NCBI GenBank assembly: GCA_019009955.1
Contig: CM032233.1
Location: forward strand, 111,743,001 to 111,807,000
DNA: 64,000 nt
Direction: 5' to 3'
Source of the DNA: Riptortus pedestris
Lineage: Eukaryota > Arthropoda > Insecta > Hemiptera > Alydidae
Numbering within the stretch: the stretch's first letter is position 1; every line of letters starts with the position of its first letter. The notes under the pieces are model-generated. The model worked only from the letters and a program-made list of their open reading frames with translations, had not been told where the DNA came from and did not search any database. Made by a program: the position numbers and the translations under genes. Of this stretch, positions 8,001-19,439 are shown one piece after another.

Positions 8001-10969
8001 TAAAGGAGGATTGGTACTATTTAAAAAAAACAGAATAAGAATATGTTCAATAAGAACATGAAGAATTCCTTATTCAATTTTTTTTCCACTGTTAATGCTC
8101 CTAGTTCCTACGACTCCTTAGTGACTTTTGATTGTAAATTTTGTTTATAATATTTTTAAAATTATTTTCATTCCTGGAAAGAGGAATTTCCTGGAGCGAG
8201 GGGGGGGGGATTATAACAAAACAAGATGGCGGCGTAGGGGGGGGGGGACTAAACTGCACTTTAGCCAAAATTCCTTTTTATAAGATAAATATTTTATTAA
8301 AAAATTAATTTATTCTAAAACCTATAAATAAATGAATAAGTTAAGAATATAATTAACATAAATATAAAATTGGTTAATGACTAACTTGTCTCTTCTCAGT
8401 CTTACAGCTTTAACAGAAGATGAAAAGACAATTTCCAAAAGGAACACATCATTCGCATCATCATACAACAGTACAATGTTGTCAGGATACTTCGCTTTAT
8501 GACCACCGCCAACCATTGCCAAAATATTTGTCCTGTGAAGCATTTCACAGGTTGCCAGGCTTCCTATCACCTCAGAATCTAAAACAAATAGAATACTGAC
8601 ATTTTAGTATTATTCATTTTTTTTGTAAATAAAAAAATAAAAACACAGAAAATATTAGATAACTGCTACTACGAAAAATAAACAGATAACTAACAAAATA
8701 CAATAAAACATAGCATAGCACAGCCTAACATTGTGTTAATTGTTGCAACAAATAAAACAATATAACAAGGCATGAATAACTTATATATTTGTAAACAATT
8801 TTAAATATAGTTAACTTCTATGAATTTAAATAATTCAAATTTTTCTAAAGTTGCATTTATAGTTTATTTTAGACAAATTATCTCAATCCAACACTTCTGC
8901 AGTCAGGTATTATAAGAGTCAATTTTTAAAGTAAAGGTCAAAAAATGATAGACTCTTCATTTGCTGAAGACAAATGGGGGATAAGGATGATGACGGGCCT
9001 GGTGGCTATCACTTTTATCATCAGCCATTTGTTTCAATCAGATAAGTTGTATAGTTAATTCATTATTTTTTTATGCTCTTAGATTCAAAGTGTCTCTGTG
9101 TATTTTAGTGTTTCTTTCTATTATATGTATGTACTAATGTACTAATATAATGGTCAGAAGACAGCAGCAAGTTCTGAAATTTTTTACTAATGAAATGCTC
9201 ATGAATGTTCATGAGTTATTTGAATAGTAAAATGATGAAGGCGATCCACTGATTTCTTTTGAAAAAGAAGTTGAGAGGAATACAGAATCCACCAAAATAT
9301 CAAAAAGAACAGTTATGAGGAACTCCGAGAAAAAAAACATTTGCACGATGATGAAAATACAAAGATACTTCACACAGAGAGGCCTAAAAGCCTGAAATCA
9401 AAAAATGACGTATACAGTGGTTGAATTCTCTATTGAGTTACAGAAATCCTGGGTTACTGTAAATAAAATAATTATTTTAAAATACTTCCAGCATTTGATT
9501 ATAACTAAAAATTATTCAACAAATCTCTGATGTACAGAGTTTATAAAAAAGTTGATAGAAATTGGACCATTTCTTCTTGCACCCTGTAGGCTAAAATAAC
9601 CAAAGGTTTGGCAATTATGAGGAGAGGCTATAGAACTGAGAACATTGCACTCCCTCCTTCCTTTTCCTAGGCACTTTGATTTTATCCAATAAGCTAAGAA
9701 GTAATGGCCTTTCCCTAGCTGACTTCCCATAATGTAAGATCTAAAGTGACGTGTAACTGGACAAAGGGTAAAATCAACAGGATCAGCTAATGTTACAGAA
9801 AATATTCTTAAGTTGTGAGAAATTTATTTCATTTATTTATTTTGATTTTTAAGAGCTTCACGAGATAGGCAATGTTGCTAATTTAAATTTTAAAAATAGA
9901 AAAAGAAAAATGTAACTACTAATACAAGAATACAAAATGCAACATATAGAATGAAACATAAAAAAATATTAAAAATACACAAACGAACAATATTAAACAA
10001 GACTCAGAACAGAACAAAAAAAACGAAAATACTAAAGCAATAAATAATGATAAAAGAGTATTAAAAAAATTAAATTACATAGTAATAAAAGTCAAAAAAA
10101 TCTCTTTCACATATATACACATACAAACACGCATATATATGGACTTATAGAATTATTCAAAATTTGTTAAAAATGCAATTAGAAATTTATGATAATCATT
10201 TAAAATATGTTTTCTGAAAGGGAAGAGAACTTTTTCCATTCTTGCTTTAATTTTAGGTGTACACTTATCTTATTTATATTTGTAAAAATAACACACTATA
10301 ATATTTGAGCAGTAGGATTAATAATTTATCATTTTAAGTAGTATCATTTTAATTAATTTTTTTTCCATTATGCTTTATATAACTCTCAAAATTACTCATT
10401 TGCTTCACTTAACAATGAAACAACTTCTAGAGATGAAATTATATATATCACTAAGAAAATAATAATTGAAATAATGAAACATTAGTAACTTGAATAATAG
10501 AAATGGTATATAGCAAAAAAAGGGAAACCATATTTATCTAAACATGCATAAATGTTGAAATTCGATAATATAATAATGAGGTAATGTATAGTTCTAATGA
10601 AGAGTAATCAAAGTTTAAGACATACCTAGGTAGGCCAATCCTTTTTGTCCAAACTCTTAAGTAATTGGAATGGATTTATTTATTTATACATACAAATATA
10701 ATTATTAAGAGCCTTAAATGATAATGAAAAAATAAGGCCATTACAAGGACATGATTTTAAAAATACTTACCATAATGTGACTTTTCTGTTAATGGCTCCA
10801 CATTGTAAATACGTAAGGCACTTTCCATACAGCATGTAAAACAACCTGAAAAAACCCAACAAAATCTACAATAAATGCTGAGGAAATAATTCCGAACACC
10901 AAAGAATTAAAAATCACCTTGGTCTTGATTAAATCGAAGACTGATAACACCTTTGTCATTGTTAACCAT
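4866..10969 (-). CDS. WDR45: WDR45/WIPI4 PROPPIN, first five coding exons (3' exons absent)
   Basis: Five minus-strand exons (10918-10969, 10771-10845, 8386-8578, 7528-7708, 4866-5074) join in frame at GT/AG junctions into about 236 residues from an ATG at 10969. The text matches WDR45 closely: SLRFNQDQ and [14 protein letters not shown] near the N-terminus, [42 protein letters not shown], and the phosphoinositide-binding LRRG motif at residues 226-229 followed by [10 protein letters not shown]45 is a seven-bladed beta-propeller that binds PI3P at forming autophagosomes. Animal orthologues are about 360 residues; the last third (blades after LRRG) is not found left of 4866, where only repeats occur. 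Either the next intron exceeds 4.8 kb or this copy is broken. Confidence 0.9.
5191..6478 (+). mobile_element. mariner-family transposon (D,D34D), inactive copy
   Basis: A 1,288-bp unit flanked by TA (5189-5190 and 6479-6480). The ends share GGTTGTAACAYATGAARTG in inverted orientation, with about 75% identity over the first 30 bases. It lies in the intron between WDR45 exons 4 and 5, in opposite orientation to the gene, and holds one degenerate transposase frame. Confidence 0.85.
5379..6399 (+). pseudogene. mariner transposase, frameshifted, catalytic D to E
   Basis: The N-terminal helix-turn-helix part reads [18 protein letters not shown] and [15 protein letters not shown]. Then comes the linker motif WVPHEL and the catalytic core TCDEKWI...LHENARPH...[13 protein letters not shown]. 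Spacing between the second and third acidic residues is 34, as in classical mariner. Three defects are visible: a frameshift near 5815, a stop at 6247-6249 after ENFL, and E in place of the second catalytic D (HENARPH rather than HDNARPH). After the stop the frame continues to a normal C-terminus at 6399. Length and motif order match a standard transposase of about 345 residues. Confidence 0.88.
6481..7527. other. WDR45 intron sequence, no gene seen
   Basis: AT-rich intron between the mariner copy and exon 4. Short frames here have no recognisable content. I see no RNA gene or mobile-element end. Confidence 0.6.
7528..7708 (-). CDS. WDR45: WDR45 exon 4
   Basis: It follows TTTTTTTTAG and ends in phase 0 before GTAAGT. 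It encodes [20 protein letters not shown], then [12 protein letters not shown] and [16 protein letters not shown]. The PGHKxGSxQL text is diagnostic of WIPI3/WIPI4. Confidence 0.9.
7709..10770. other. WDR45 introns around exon 3, no additional gene seen
   Basis: AT-rich intronic sequence apart from exon 3 (8386-8578). Two poly-G runs occur near 8200-8250 around an AAGATGGCGGCG stretch. No other coding segment or element boundary is evident. Confidence 0.55.
8386..8578 (-). CDS. WDR45: WDR45 exon 3
   Basis: It follows TGTTTTAG and ends before GTTAGT. It encodes [20 protein letters not shown], the MVGGG turn, [12 protein letters not shown] and a segment ending KAVRLRRDK, matching the family's second and third blades. 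The region after LLYDDA is shorter than in vertebrate WDR45. Confidence 0.88.
10771..10845 (-). CDS. WDR45: WDR45 exon 2
   Basis: It follows TTTTTTCAG and ends before GTAAGT. It encodes [20 protein letters not shown] and continues with KSHY, the first-blade segment of the family. Confidence 0.88.
10918..10969 (-). CDS. WDR45: WDR45 exon 1 (coding part)
   Basis: ATG at 10969-10967 opens [17 protein letters not shown]; the exon ends with a single G before a GTGATT donor. An in-frame start matching the family N-terminus fixes this choice. Confidence 0.85.
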
Positions 10970-11203
10970 TGCTCATTAGGAAAAAAATGTAAGAATGAAA
11001 TAAAGACTAAAACTATCTAACATTGATATGATAATAGGAAAGCTAAGGGCCATATATCCCATTCCATCAGTCGAGGTGCGTAAATAACATTTCACTAGGA
11101 CAAAGGCAATGTTTATCTTCAAGTTTGACGTAAACAAAGGATCAGATGTTTTCCTCCAAGGAGACATGAAGGAGCCAGGTGACTTTTACTTCTACGGATC
11201 TAT

Positions 11204-11230
11204 CACGTCACGGATGACGTCGGTGATACA
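11204..11230. promoter_or_regulatory. CRE-like palindromic pair upstream of WDR45
   Basis: ATCACGTCACGGATGACGTC followed by GGTGAT contains two CRE-like cores (CACGTCA and TGACGTC) in an imperfect palindrome, about 240 bp upstream of the WDR45 start codon. This resembles a CREB/ATF-type site; a promoter role is inference. Confidence 0.3.
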
Positions 11231-11307
11231 TGTCAGTCATTAAGGGTAAATTTGTATCGGTCTTTTTTATTTTTATTTGGTTTTTTAGATATAACAATAC
11301 AAGTTTT

Positions 11308-11432
11308 AGCAGATTTACCCTAAGGGAAATCAGCTATTGAGGTCGTACTCATGACGAGAGTTTCGAAAAATTTCTTCAAATGTCCATCGATCCTACCCAG
11401 GAGATGACGAAAATGAGGTCCGTTCAAAATTA

Positions 11433-11518
<86 letters not shown>

Positions 11519-11985
11519 TGTTAACGCTCTAGCGGTCGCAATTTTCGTTTGATCATTACCAAACTCGATATTTAAACGTTTTGTGCAAAAATAAAGATCA
11601 AGTTCGTTAATGGCTGAAATCGGACCAGTGGGAGGAGGGTTTAGAGGGGAGGATTTTCGAAAATTCGAAATATCTCCGTTACTATACGTCGGATCAAAAC
11701 ATTATATGGAATTAATCTTATTGAAAATTAAATTTGCTATAAATAATGTTATATACATTTATTCTGTATCTTGAATATTAACAGAGATATTTGCATTTTT
11801 CTGTTTCAGCTTCTGAGATGAGATCGGCTAACTTCGGGTCTAGTCGTGAGTTTCCGTCAAGAGCTAGTTCGGGCCGTTCCCGTAACTGTTTGACTCTCTA
11901 TTCTGAAATTTCTCTATTGTAAAACTTCACGTGGGAAATCTGCTTAGTTTACGCAGCCCCTGCGTGACGGACTTTTGTTATTTAC
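11308..11985. mobile_element. TIR repeat family 'A' copy 1 (with embedded microsatellite)
   Basis: It starts TTTTAGCAGATTTACCCTAA, passes through GAGGTCCGTTCAAAAT, a (CTAT)n(TA)n tract, GCGGTCGCAATTTTCG, AAGATCAAGTTCGTTAATGG and TCTTGAATATTAACAGAGAT. Near 11938-11985 it ends in an inverted AAATCTGCTTAGTTTACGCA type end. The same ordered landmarks recur at 40255, 41393, 52560, 52905 and 53525. There is no reading frame, so it is probably a non-autonomous DNA transposon. Confidence 0.65.
11431..11514. repeat. (CTAT)n(TA)n microsatellite
   Basis: About ten CTAT units followed by about 25 TA units, at the fixed position inside repeat family A. Confidence 0.95.
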
Positions 11986-12671
11986 ATTAGCCCTTAAAAA
12001 CTCCCATTTAAAGTAAACATTTATTTGATTGACAAAGAATGTAGCTTTGTGTCAAATAAAAAATAAATAAATTGCATTAAATTATGGAACAAAGCTACCC
12101 TTGTAATAGGGGAAACATTGTATCAGAACCTTTACCCTTTAGATAAAATAACTTTTAAAAACCTCAGCTTACCTGGGTAACATTGGACCAATTAAAAAGG
12201 TTATTCAATAGTGGGTTTTTTTTTGATAAAATTTACTTTATTCTTAGAATAACTGTAAAAAAAAAAAAATGCTTTTAGTATTAAAAATTGGGGGACATTT
12301 TTTTTTTCACATTTCAAAACTATTTTAAAAACTATTAAACTAAACTATTTATTTGTAATAATTAGTTAAAAAATTACATGAGGAGTTTATTAAATGGAGT
12401 GTGCCACCACTTAAGCATAAAACGTATTTTATTAAATAGGATAAAAAAATTCGTTTAAAAAAACATTTCAATATTATAAAAATTAAAAATAGAATGCAAA
12501 AACCATGTTTTTTACAAAAATGTTCCTGTATGAAAATTTTAATGTTACACAAATTAAATAAACTGCATAAAACATTTTTTCGCACAAATATTTCAGTACA
12601 CAATTTTAATATTTCTGTAGAAAAACTTAAAAAAAAATTGTAAAAGCTAGAAAACAATATATATATATATA
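11986..12671. other. AT-rich intergenic sequence
   Basis: Low-complexity A/T-rich sequence ending in a short TA run. No gene or RNA is seen. Confidence 0.6.
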
Positions 12672-13291
12672 CACTCAACCGCAAAAAAAAAAACCGGACA
12701 CTTAGATTTAGTCTTATAATTTTGTTAAATACTTAATATATATGTATATTAATCTTTTTAATTAAAATAATTGGTTAATCTATAGGTTATTTAAACAAAA
12801 TCTGCCAAAAGTGAATAATTTTTATTGATTATTTACACAAAAATACAAAATAAAAAAAAATAAAAAGATAAATTAACACATTTAAAAAAAACAATTACTC
12901 TTCATTTTTATTACAGTGAATGGTAGACTTCGCTACCCCAAGCGTTTCGGCAATGTAACGTAAGCTCCGGCCTAACATCAAAGTTTGAAAGACCCATTAT
13001 TCTGGACCGAAATAAAAATAAAACATTGATTAAAGAAAATGCTTGGTTAATAATTAAAGATGTTTAAATGTGCGAAAAACTACTTACAGTTTAGAATAGA
13101 TCAACTTCACGACAAATAAATCTAATCTGAGTTTTATCTAATTGTTTACTAATCCTGAAGGGATTAGTTCAATAGACTTAGACTCTAAATTCTCTATAAT
13201 AACTAGAATACCCACATAAAGAAAATTGCTGAAAATTAGCATTTAATACGACAAAAATGAAGTGTCCGGTTTTTCTTTTTGCGGTTGAGTG
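12672..13291. mobile_element. Tc1-like MITE, copy 1 (620 bp)
   Basis: Terminal inverted repeats CACTCAACCGC, then an A-run, then CCGGACACTT occur at both ends; TA borders the left end. A near-identical copy lies at 34720-35353. The minus strand near 12895-12985 keeps an intact reading of the transposase helix-turn-helix: GRSLRYIAETLGVAKSTIH, followed by a TAA stop. The rest of the transposase is missing, so it is a deletion derivative of a Tc1-like element. Confidence 0.85.
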
Positions 13292-13871
13292 CATATATAT
13301 TACCTACGCAGTTTAATATTGTAAAAACTAAAAATAATAATTCAAAAACTAAGTTGTTTACAAACTCATCAAAATAATAACATTAAAATAAACACTAAAC
13401 ATTAATATAAATAAAACGTTTAATTCCTTCAAAAACAGCATTAAGCAGATGAGTAGAATAACTGTCACCATTCTACAAGGTGCCTGATGAATGCATACCA
13501 ATTTATGATATATAAATTATTGGATTCAGTTTAAACTGCAAAGATTAAATCTAGGCATTCTAAATATGCAATTTCAAAAACTCATACATAAAAAAGTATG
13601 AAAAATACATAATTCTATTATACATACAGTAGTATCATGTTGAAGTGCTATCCCAAATGTAAATTTGGGACACTATCAGAGCCTGGGTAGTAGTGACCAG
13701 TTTATTCATCAACTATACGAAGAACGAAGAAAGTTTTAATTAAACATGACGGTACTAAGAAAAGAAAATATAAATTTATAAAAATATAAATATGACCATA
13801 AAGTAATTAAGAAAAGAAGTTGTTATATCATTTAGAGTGTCGGTGTGAATTAGTTTTCAATTATTTTATTC
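13292..13871. other. AT-rich spacer before the tandem array
   Basis: No gene or element boundary recognised. The first recognisable tandem unit starts near 13872. Confidence 0.55.
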
Positions 13872-16800
13872 ATCCACCGCCTAAATAGGTACTATTACCC
13901 AAGCTCTGACAGCATCCCAGCCGAATGCAGTAGAGCTCTCCTTCTAAATAGGTCACTACTCCACAGGATCTGACAGCATCCCAGCCGAATGCCGTAGCTC
14001 CTCTTTCTAAATAGGTCACTACTCCACAGGATCTGACAGCATCCCAGCCGAATGCAGTAGAGCTCTCCTTCTAAATAGGTCACTACTCCACAGGATCTGA
14101 CAGCATCCCAGCCGAATGCAGTAGAGCTCTCCTTCTAAATAGGTCACTACTCCACAGGATCTGACAGCATCCCAGCCGAATGCAGTAGAGCTCTCCTTCT
14201 AAATAGGTCACTACTCCCCAGGCTCTGACAGCATCCCAGCCGAATGCAGTAGAGCACTCCTTCTAAATAGGTCACTACTCCCCCCGCTCTGACAGCATCC
14301 CAGCCGAATGCAGTAGAGCTCTCCTTCTAAATAGGTCACTACTCCCCAGGCTCTGACAGCATCCCAGCCGAATGCAGAAGAGCTCTCCTTCTAAATAGGT
14401 CACTACTCCACAGGATCTGACAGCATCCCAGCCGAATGCAGTAGAGCTCTCCTTCTAAATAGGTCACTACATCCCAGGCTCTGACAGCATCCCAGCCGAA
14501 TGCAGTTGCTCCTCCTTCTAAATAGGTCACTACTCCACAGGATCTGACAGCATCCCAGCCGAATGCAGTAGAGCTCTCCTTCTAAATAGGTCACTACTCC
14601 CCAGGCTCTGACAGCATCCCAGCCGAATGCAGTAGAGCTCTCCTTCTAAATAGGTCACTACTCCCCAGGATCTGACAGCATCCCAGCCGAATGCAGTAGA
14701 GCTCTCCTTCTAAATAGGTCACTACTCCACAGGATCTGACAGCATCCCAGCCGAATGCAGTAGAGCTCTCCTTCTAAATAGGTCACTACTCCACAGGATC
14801 TGACAGCATCCCAGCCGAATGCAGTAGAGCTCTCCTTCTAAATAGGTCACTACTCCCCAGGCTCTGACCGAATCCCGGCCGAATGCATACTCTTTCTAAA
14901 TAGTCACTACTCCACAGGCTCTGACAGCATCCAGCCGAATGCTAGCTCTCTTCTATATAGATCACTACTCCCCAGGCCCTGGCAGCATCCCAGCCGAATG
15001 CAGTAGCTCCGCCGTCTAAATAGGTCACTACTCCACAGGATCTGACAACATCCCAGCCGAATGCAGTAGAGCTCTCCTTCTAAAAAGGTCACTACTCCAC
15101 AGGATCTGACAGCATCCCAGCCGAATGCCGTAGCTCCTCTTTCTAAATAGGTCACTACGCCCCAAGCTCAGACAGCATCCCAGCCGAATGCAGTAGATCC
15201 TCCTTCTAAATAGGTCACAACTCCCCAGGCTCTGACAGCATCCCAGCCGAATGCAGTAGATCCTCCTTCTAAATAGGTCACAACTCCCCAGGCTCTGACA
15301 GCATCCCAGCCGAATGAAGTAGCTCCTCCTTCTAAATAGGTCACTACTCCCCAGGCTCTGACAGCATCCCAGCCGAATGCAGTAGATCCGCCGTCTAAAT
15401 AGGTCACTACACCCCAGGCTCTGACAGCATCCCAGCCGAATGCAGTAGACCTCACCTTCTAAATAGGTCACTACGCCCCAAGCTCAGACAGCATCCCAGC
15501 CGAATGCAGTAGAGCTCTCCTTCTAAATAGGTCACTACTCCCCAAGCTCTGACAGCATCCCAGCCGAATGCAGTAGAGCTCTCCTTCTAAATAGGTCACT
15601 ACTCCCCAGGCTCTGACAGCATCCCAGCCGAATGCAGTAGAGCTCTCCTTCTAAATAGGTCACTACTCCCCAGGCTCTGACAGCATCCCAGCCGAATGCA
15701 GTAGAGCCTCCTTCTAAATAGGCTATGACAGCATCCCAGCCGAATGAAGTAGCTCCTCCTTCTAAATAGGTCACTACTCCCCAGGCTCTGACAGCATCCC
15801 AGCCGAATGCAGTAGATCCGCCGTCTAAATAGGTCACTACACCCCAGGCTCTGACAGCATCCCAGCCGAATGCAGTAGAGCCTCCTTCTAAATAGGTCAC
15901 AACTCCCCAGGCTCTGACAGCATCCCAGCCGAATGCAGTAGAGCTCTCCTTCTAAATAGGTCACTACTCCACAGGATCTGACAGCATCCCAGCCGAATGC
16001 AGTAGAGCTCTCCTTCTAAATAGGTCACTACTCCCCAGGCTCTGACAGCATCCCAGCCGAATGCAGTAGCTCCTCCTTCTAAATAGGTCACTACTCCCCA
16101 GGCTCTGACAGCATCCCAGCCGAATGCAGTAGAGCTCTCCTTCTAAATAGGTCACTACTCCACAGGATCTGACAGCATCCCAGCCGAATGCAGTAGAGCT
16201 CTCCTTCTAAATAGGTCACTACTCCACAGGATCTGACAGCATCCCAGCCGAATGCAGTAGAGCTCTCCTTCTAAATAGGTCACTACATCCCAGGCTCTGA
16301 CAGCATCCCAGCCGAATGCAGTAGCTCCTCCTTCTAAATAGGTCACTACTCCACAGGATCTGACAGCATCCCAGCCGAATGCAGTAGAGCTCTCCTTCTA
16401 AATAGGTCACTACTCCACAGGATCTGACAGCATCCCAGCCGAATGCAGTAGAGCTCTCCTTCTAAATAGGTCACTACTCCACAGGATCTGACAGCATCCC
16501 AGCCGAATGCCGTAGCTCCTCTTTCTAAATAGGTCACTACTCCACAGGATCTGACAGCATCCCAGCCGAATGCTGTAGCTCCTCCTTCTAAATAGGTCAC
16601 TACTACCAAGGCTCTGACAGCATCCCAGCCGAATGCAGTAGCTCCTCTTTCTAAATAGGTCACTACTCCACAGGATCTGACAGTATCCATGCCGAATGCA
16701 GTAGCTCCTCCTTCTAAATAGGTCACTACGCCCCAAGCTCTGACAGCATCCCAGCCGAATGCAGTAGATCCTCCTTCTAAATAGGTCACTACTCTGACAG

Positions 16801-18259
16801 CATCAGCCTAGCTCCTCTTTCTAAATAGGTCACTACTCCACAGGATCTGACAGTATCCATGCCAAATGCAGTAGCTCCTCCTTCTAAATAGGTCACTACG
16901 CCCCAAGCTCTGACAGCATCCCAGCCGAATGCAGTAGATCCTCCTTCTAAATAGGTCACAACTCCCCAGGCTCTGACAGCATCCCAGCCGAATGAAGTAG
17001 CTCCTCCTTCTAAATAGGTCACTACTACCAAGGCTCTGACAGCATCCCAGCCGAATGCAGTAGCTCCTCTTTCTAAATAGGTCACTACTCCACAGGATCT
17101 GACAGCATCCCAGCCGAATGCTATACCTCCTCTTTCTAAATAGGTCACTACTCCACAGGATCTGACAGCATCCCAGCCGAATGCCGTAGCTCCTCCTTCT
17201 AAATAGGTCACTACTCCACAGGATCTGACAGCATCCCAGCCGAATGCTATACCTCCTCTTTCTAAATAGGTCACTACACCCCAGGCTCTGACAGCATCCC
17301 AGCCGAATGCAGTAGCTCCACCGTCTAAATAGGTCACTACTCCCCAGGCTCTGACAGCATCCTAGCCGAATGCAGTAGCTCCTCCTTCTAAATAGGTCAC
17401 TACGCCCCAGGCTCTGACAGCATCCCAGCCGAATGCAGTACCTCCTCCTTCTAAATAGGTCACTATTCCATAGACTCCGAAAGAATCCCAGCCGAATGCA
17501 GCAGCTCCTTCATCTAAATAGGTCAGAATTCCATAGACTCCGACAGAATCCCAGCCGAATGCAGCAGCTCCTCCTTCTAAATAGGCCACTATTGCAAAGG
17601 CTCTGAAGTTTCGCAGTCGTCTAAATAGGTCACTACTACCTAAGGTCTGACAGTGGCCGGGCCGAGTGCAGTAGCTCCGCCGTCTAAATAGGTCACTACT
17701 CCCCAGGCTCTGACAGCATCCCAGCCGAATGCAGTAGCTCCTCCTTCTAAATAGGTCACTACTCCCCAGGCTCTGACAGCATCCCAGCCGAATGCAGTAG
17801 CTCCGCAGTCTAAATAGGTCATTACACCCCAGGCTCTGACAGCATCCCAGCCGAATGCAGCAGCTTCACCGTCTAAATAGGTCACTACTACCAAGGCTCT
17901 GACAGCATCCCAGCCGAATGCAGCAGCTCCGCCATCTATATAGATCACTACTCCCCAGGCCCTGGCAGCATCCCAGCCGAATGCAGTAGCTCCGCCGTCT
18001 AAATAGGTCATTACACTCCAGGCTCTGACAGCATCCCAGCTGAATGCTGTAGCTCTTCCTTCTAAATAGGTCACTATTCCATAGACTCCGACAGAATCCC
18101 AGCCGAATGTAGCAGCTCCTCCTTCTAAATAGGTCACTATTCCATAGACTCCGACTGCATCCCAGCCGAATGCAGCAGCTCCGCCGTCTAAATAGGTCAT
18201 TACACCCCAGGCTCTGACAGCATCCCAGCCGAATGCAGTACCTCCCCCCCCCCTGAAGA
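13872..18259. repeat. 63/64-bp tandem (satellite-like) array, about 69 units
   Basis: The repeated unit runs CTCCTTCTAAATAGGTCACT, ACTCCACAGGATCTGACAGC, ATCCCAGCCGAATGCAGTAG plus AGCT (64 bp) or a shortened end (63 bp). Between about 13,900 and 16,450 most units are 64 bp and very similar; from about 16,480 to 18,200 most are 63 bp and more variable. Occasional truncated units occur near 15,720, 14,880 and 16,795. There are no unique spacers, so it is not CRISPR. The 63-bp units are open on the minus strand as a 21-residue repeat. Confidence 0.95.
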
Positions 18260-18529
18260 GGTCACTACTCCCCGGGCTATGATAGCTTCATATCCGGCTA
18301 CAGGACTTGGGTTGTCTAAGACGATCACTACTCTCCAGTCTCTGACAGTGTCGAATTTGGTTTCAGTACCTGTGCCGCAGTTGTAGGTCTCTACTTCCCA
18401 GGTTCTAACAGTGTACCAGCCGGACCAGTACCTGTGCAGCTTGAAGAGGTGTGAACGGCTGTCGCCGTTCCCCGCGACCTGCTTAGGCTCCTGCTGGGTT
18501 TTGTGGCGGCGGGTAGTATTACCCCTGCT
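17640..18529 (-). other. Open reading of a 21-residue repeat (possible coding exon remnant)
   Basis: On the minus strand 18200-17640 is open for 186 residues made of 21-residue units of the type GATAFGWDAVRAWGVVT plus YLDG. To its right three diverged units (18260-18322, 18323-18385, 18386-18448) are each exactly 63 bp. In the same unit phase they read VLDNPSPVAGYEAIIARGVV, YNCGTGTETKFDTVRDWRVV and LFKLHRYWSGWYTVRTWEVE, and they remain open to an upstream stop at 18530-18532. They keep V-R-x-W-x-V and Gly/aromatic positions while diverging at about half of residues. A 65-bp unit with a C10 run (18244-18253) breaks the joined frame, and no start codon or clear splice site is fixed. No family recognised. 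Confidence 0.4.
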
Positions 18530-18650
18530 CTAGGAACTGCACGCTTTGCTTAGTTAGGAACTTCTTTCTTTCCTTTGACTCCCAGTCTCTCAGACTGTCC
18601 ATCCCACTTTTTCACAATTTCTTGCCGAGGACGGTACGTTGACAACAGCA
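18430..18650 (-). repeat. Dispersed repeat 'B', copy 1
   Basis: Read on the minus strand it shares GTCAAAGGAAAGAAA, GTTCC..ACTAAGC, CCGTCCTCGGCAAGA and an A-A-A-C-C-x-A-G-C-A-G-G block with 19440-19700 on the plus strand. It abuts the diverged end of the tandem array. No open frame with a known domain. Confidence 0.5.
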
Positions 18651-19439
18651 CAGATGATGTAAAGTTAAAGATAATTCCATTACTCTGGCTTTGCTACAGA
18701 TGCGCCATTTGTACTGCTGCTTAACTGCTCCAAATAATTGTTCTAGGGATCTCCATTCCCAGACTAGTAGCAGCTTTCTATTTTCTTTTTAAAGATTACG
18801 GGTTCCAAATAAACGGTCTGATCACCGTTATATACATATCGACTTTCACTTTTCTAGAGTGGTACCTGAATTTAGGAGCTTTCCTTGCCACTCGTATAGT
18901 CTACTTCTCTTGCTTGCCTGGACGATCTTATGTACTTCTGCTTATTGGTATGTATGGGCCCTAAGTCGTGTGCTCTGTGAAACTTCGTCTATTGCGGCGG
19001 GCAAAGCCACAATGGATCTCCCCCGTAATGAATGTATCTTTAGGAAAATCACATACTGTTATATAATGCACGGTACCTACAGGATTAGTTGTTGTTTTTT
19101 TTAGTTCCCTCTAATTGGCCCTGCAAGTGCGAAGTTAAAAGTACGGGAAGCAAGATGTTCAGGTTATATAGGAATTTAAATGTCTTGAGTCACAACTTAA
19201 TAATAAAAAAGCTGATCATTTCATTAATAAATATATTCTTGTAATACTATTTCCAAATAATAAAATAAGAAGATAACAATTTTATCAGAATACTAATATA
19301 ATTCACTGCACAGGACATAAATAAAATGCATTGAGTTAAGGATAAGTTCTAACAAAAAAATATCTCCGTACACTACGAAAAGTCCTGGATCATCAGAAAC
19401 TGGTTCTATTCATGAATGCGAGTTTCTTGAGATCATCAT
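18651..19439. other. Unassigned sequence between repeat B copies
   Basis: Mixed-composition sequence with one 81-codon plus-strand frame (18859-19104) that has no recognisable motif. I see no gene or RNA that I can support. Confidence 0.4.

Noticed and set aside
8195..8255. Two poly-G runs as a G-quadruplex
   Set aside because: Only two long G-runs about 40 bases apart in a TE-rich intron; not enough for a supported call.
13872..18259. Regular repeats that could suggest CRISPR
   Set aside because: Units are contiguous with no unique spacers, and the surrounding sequence is a eukaryotic genome.
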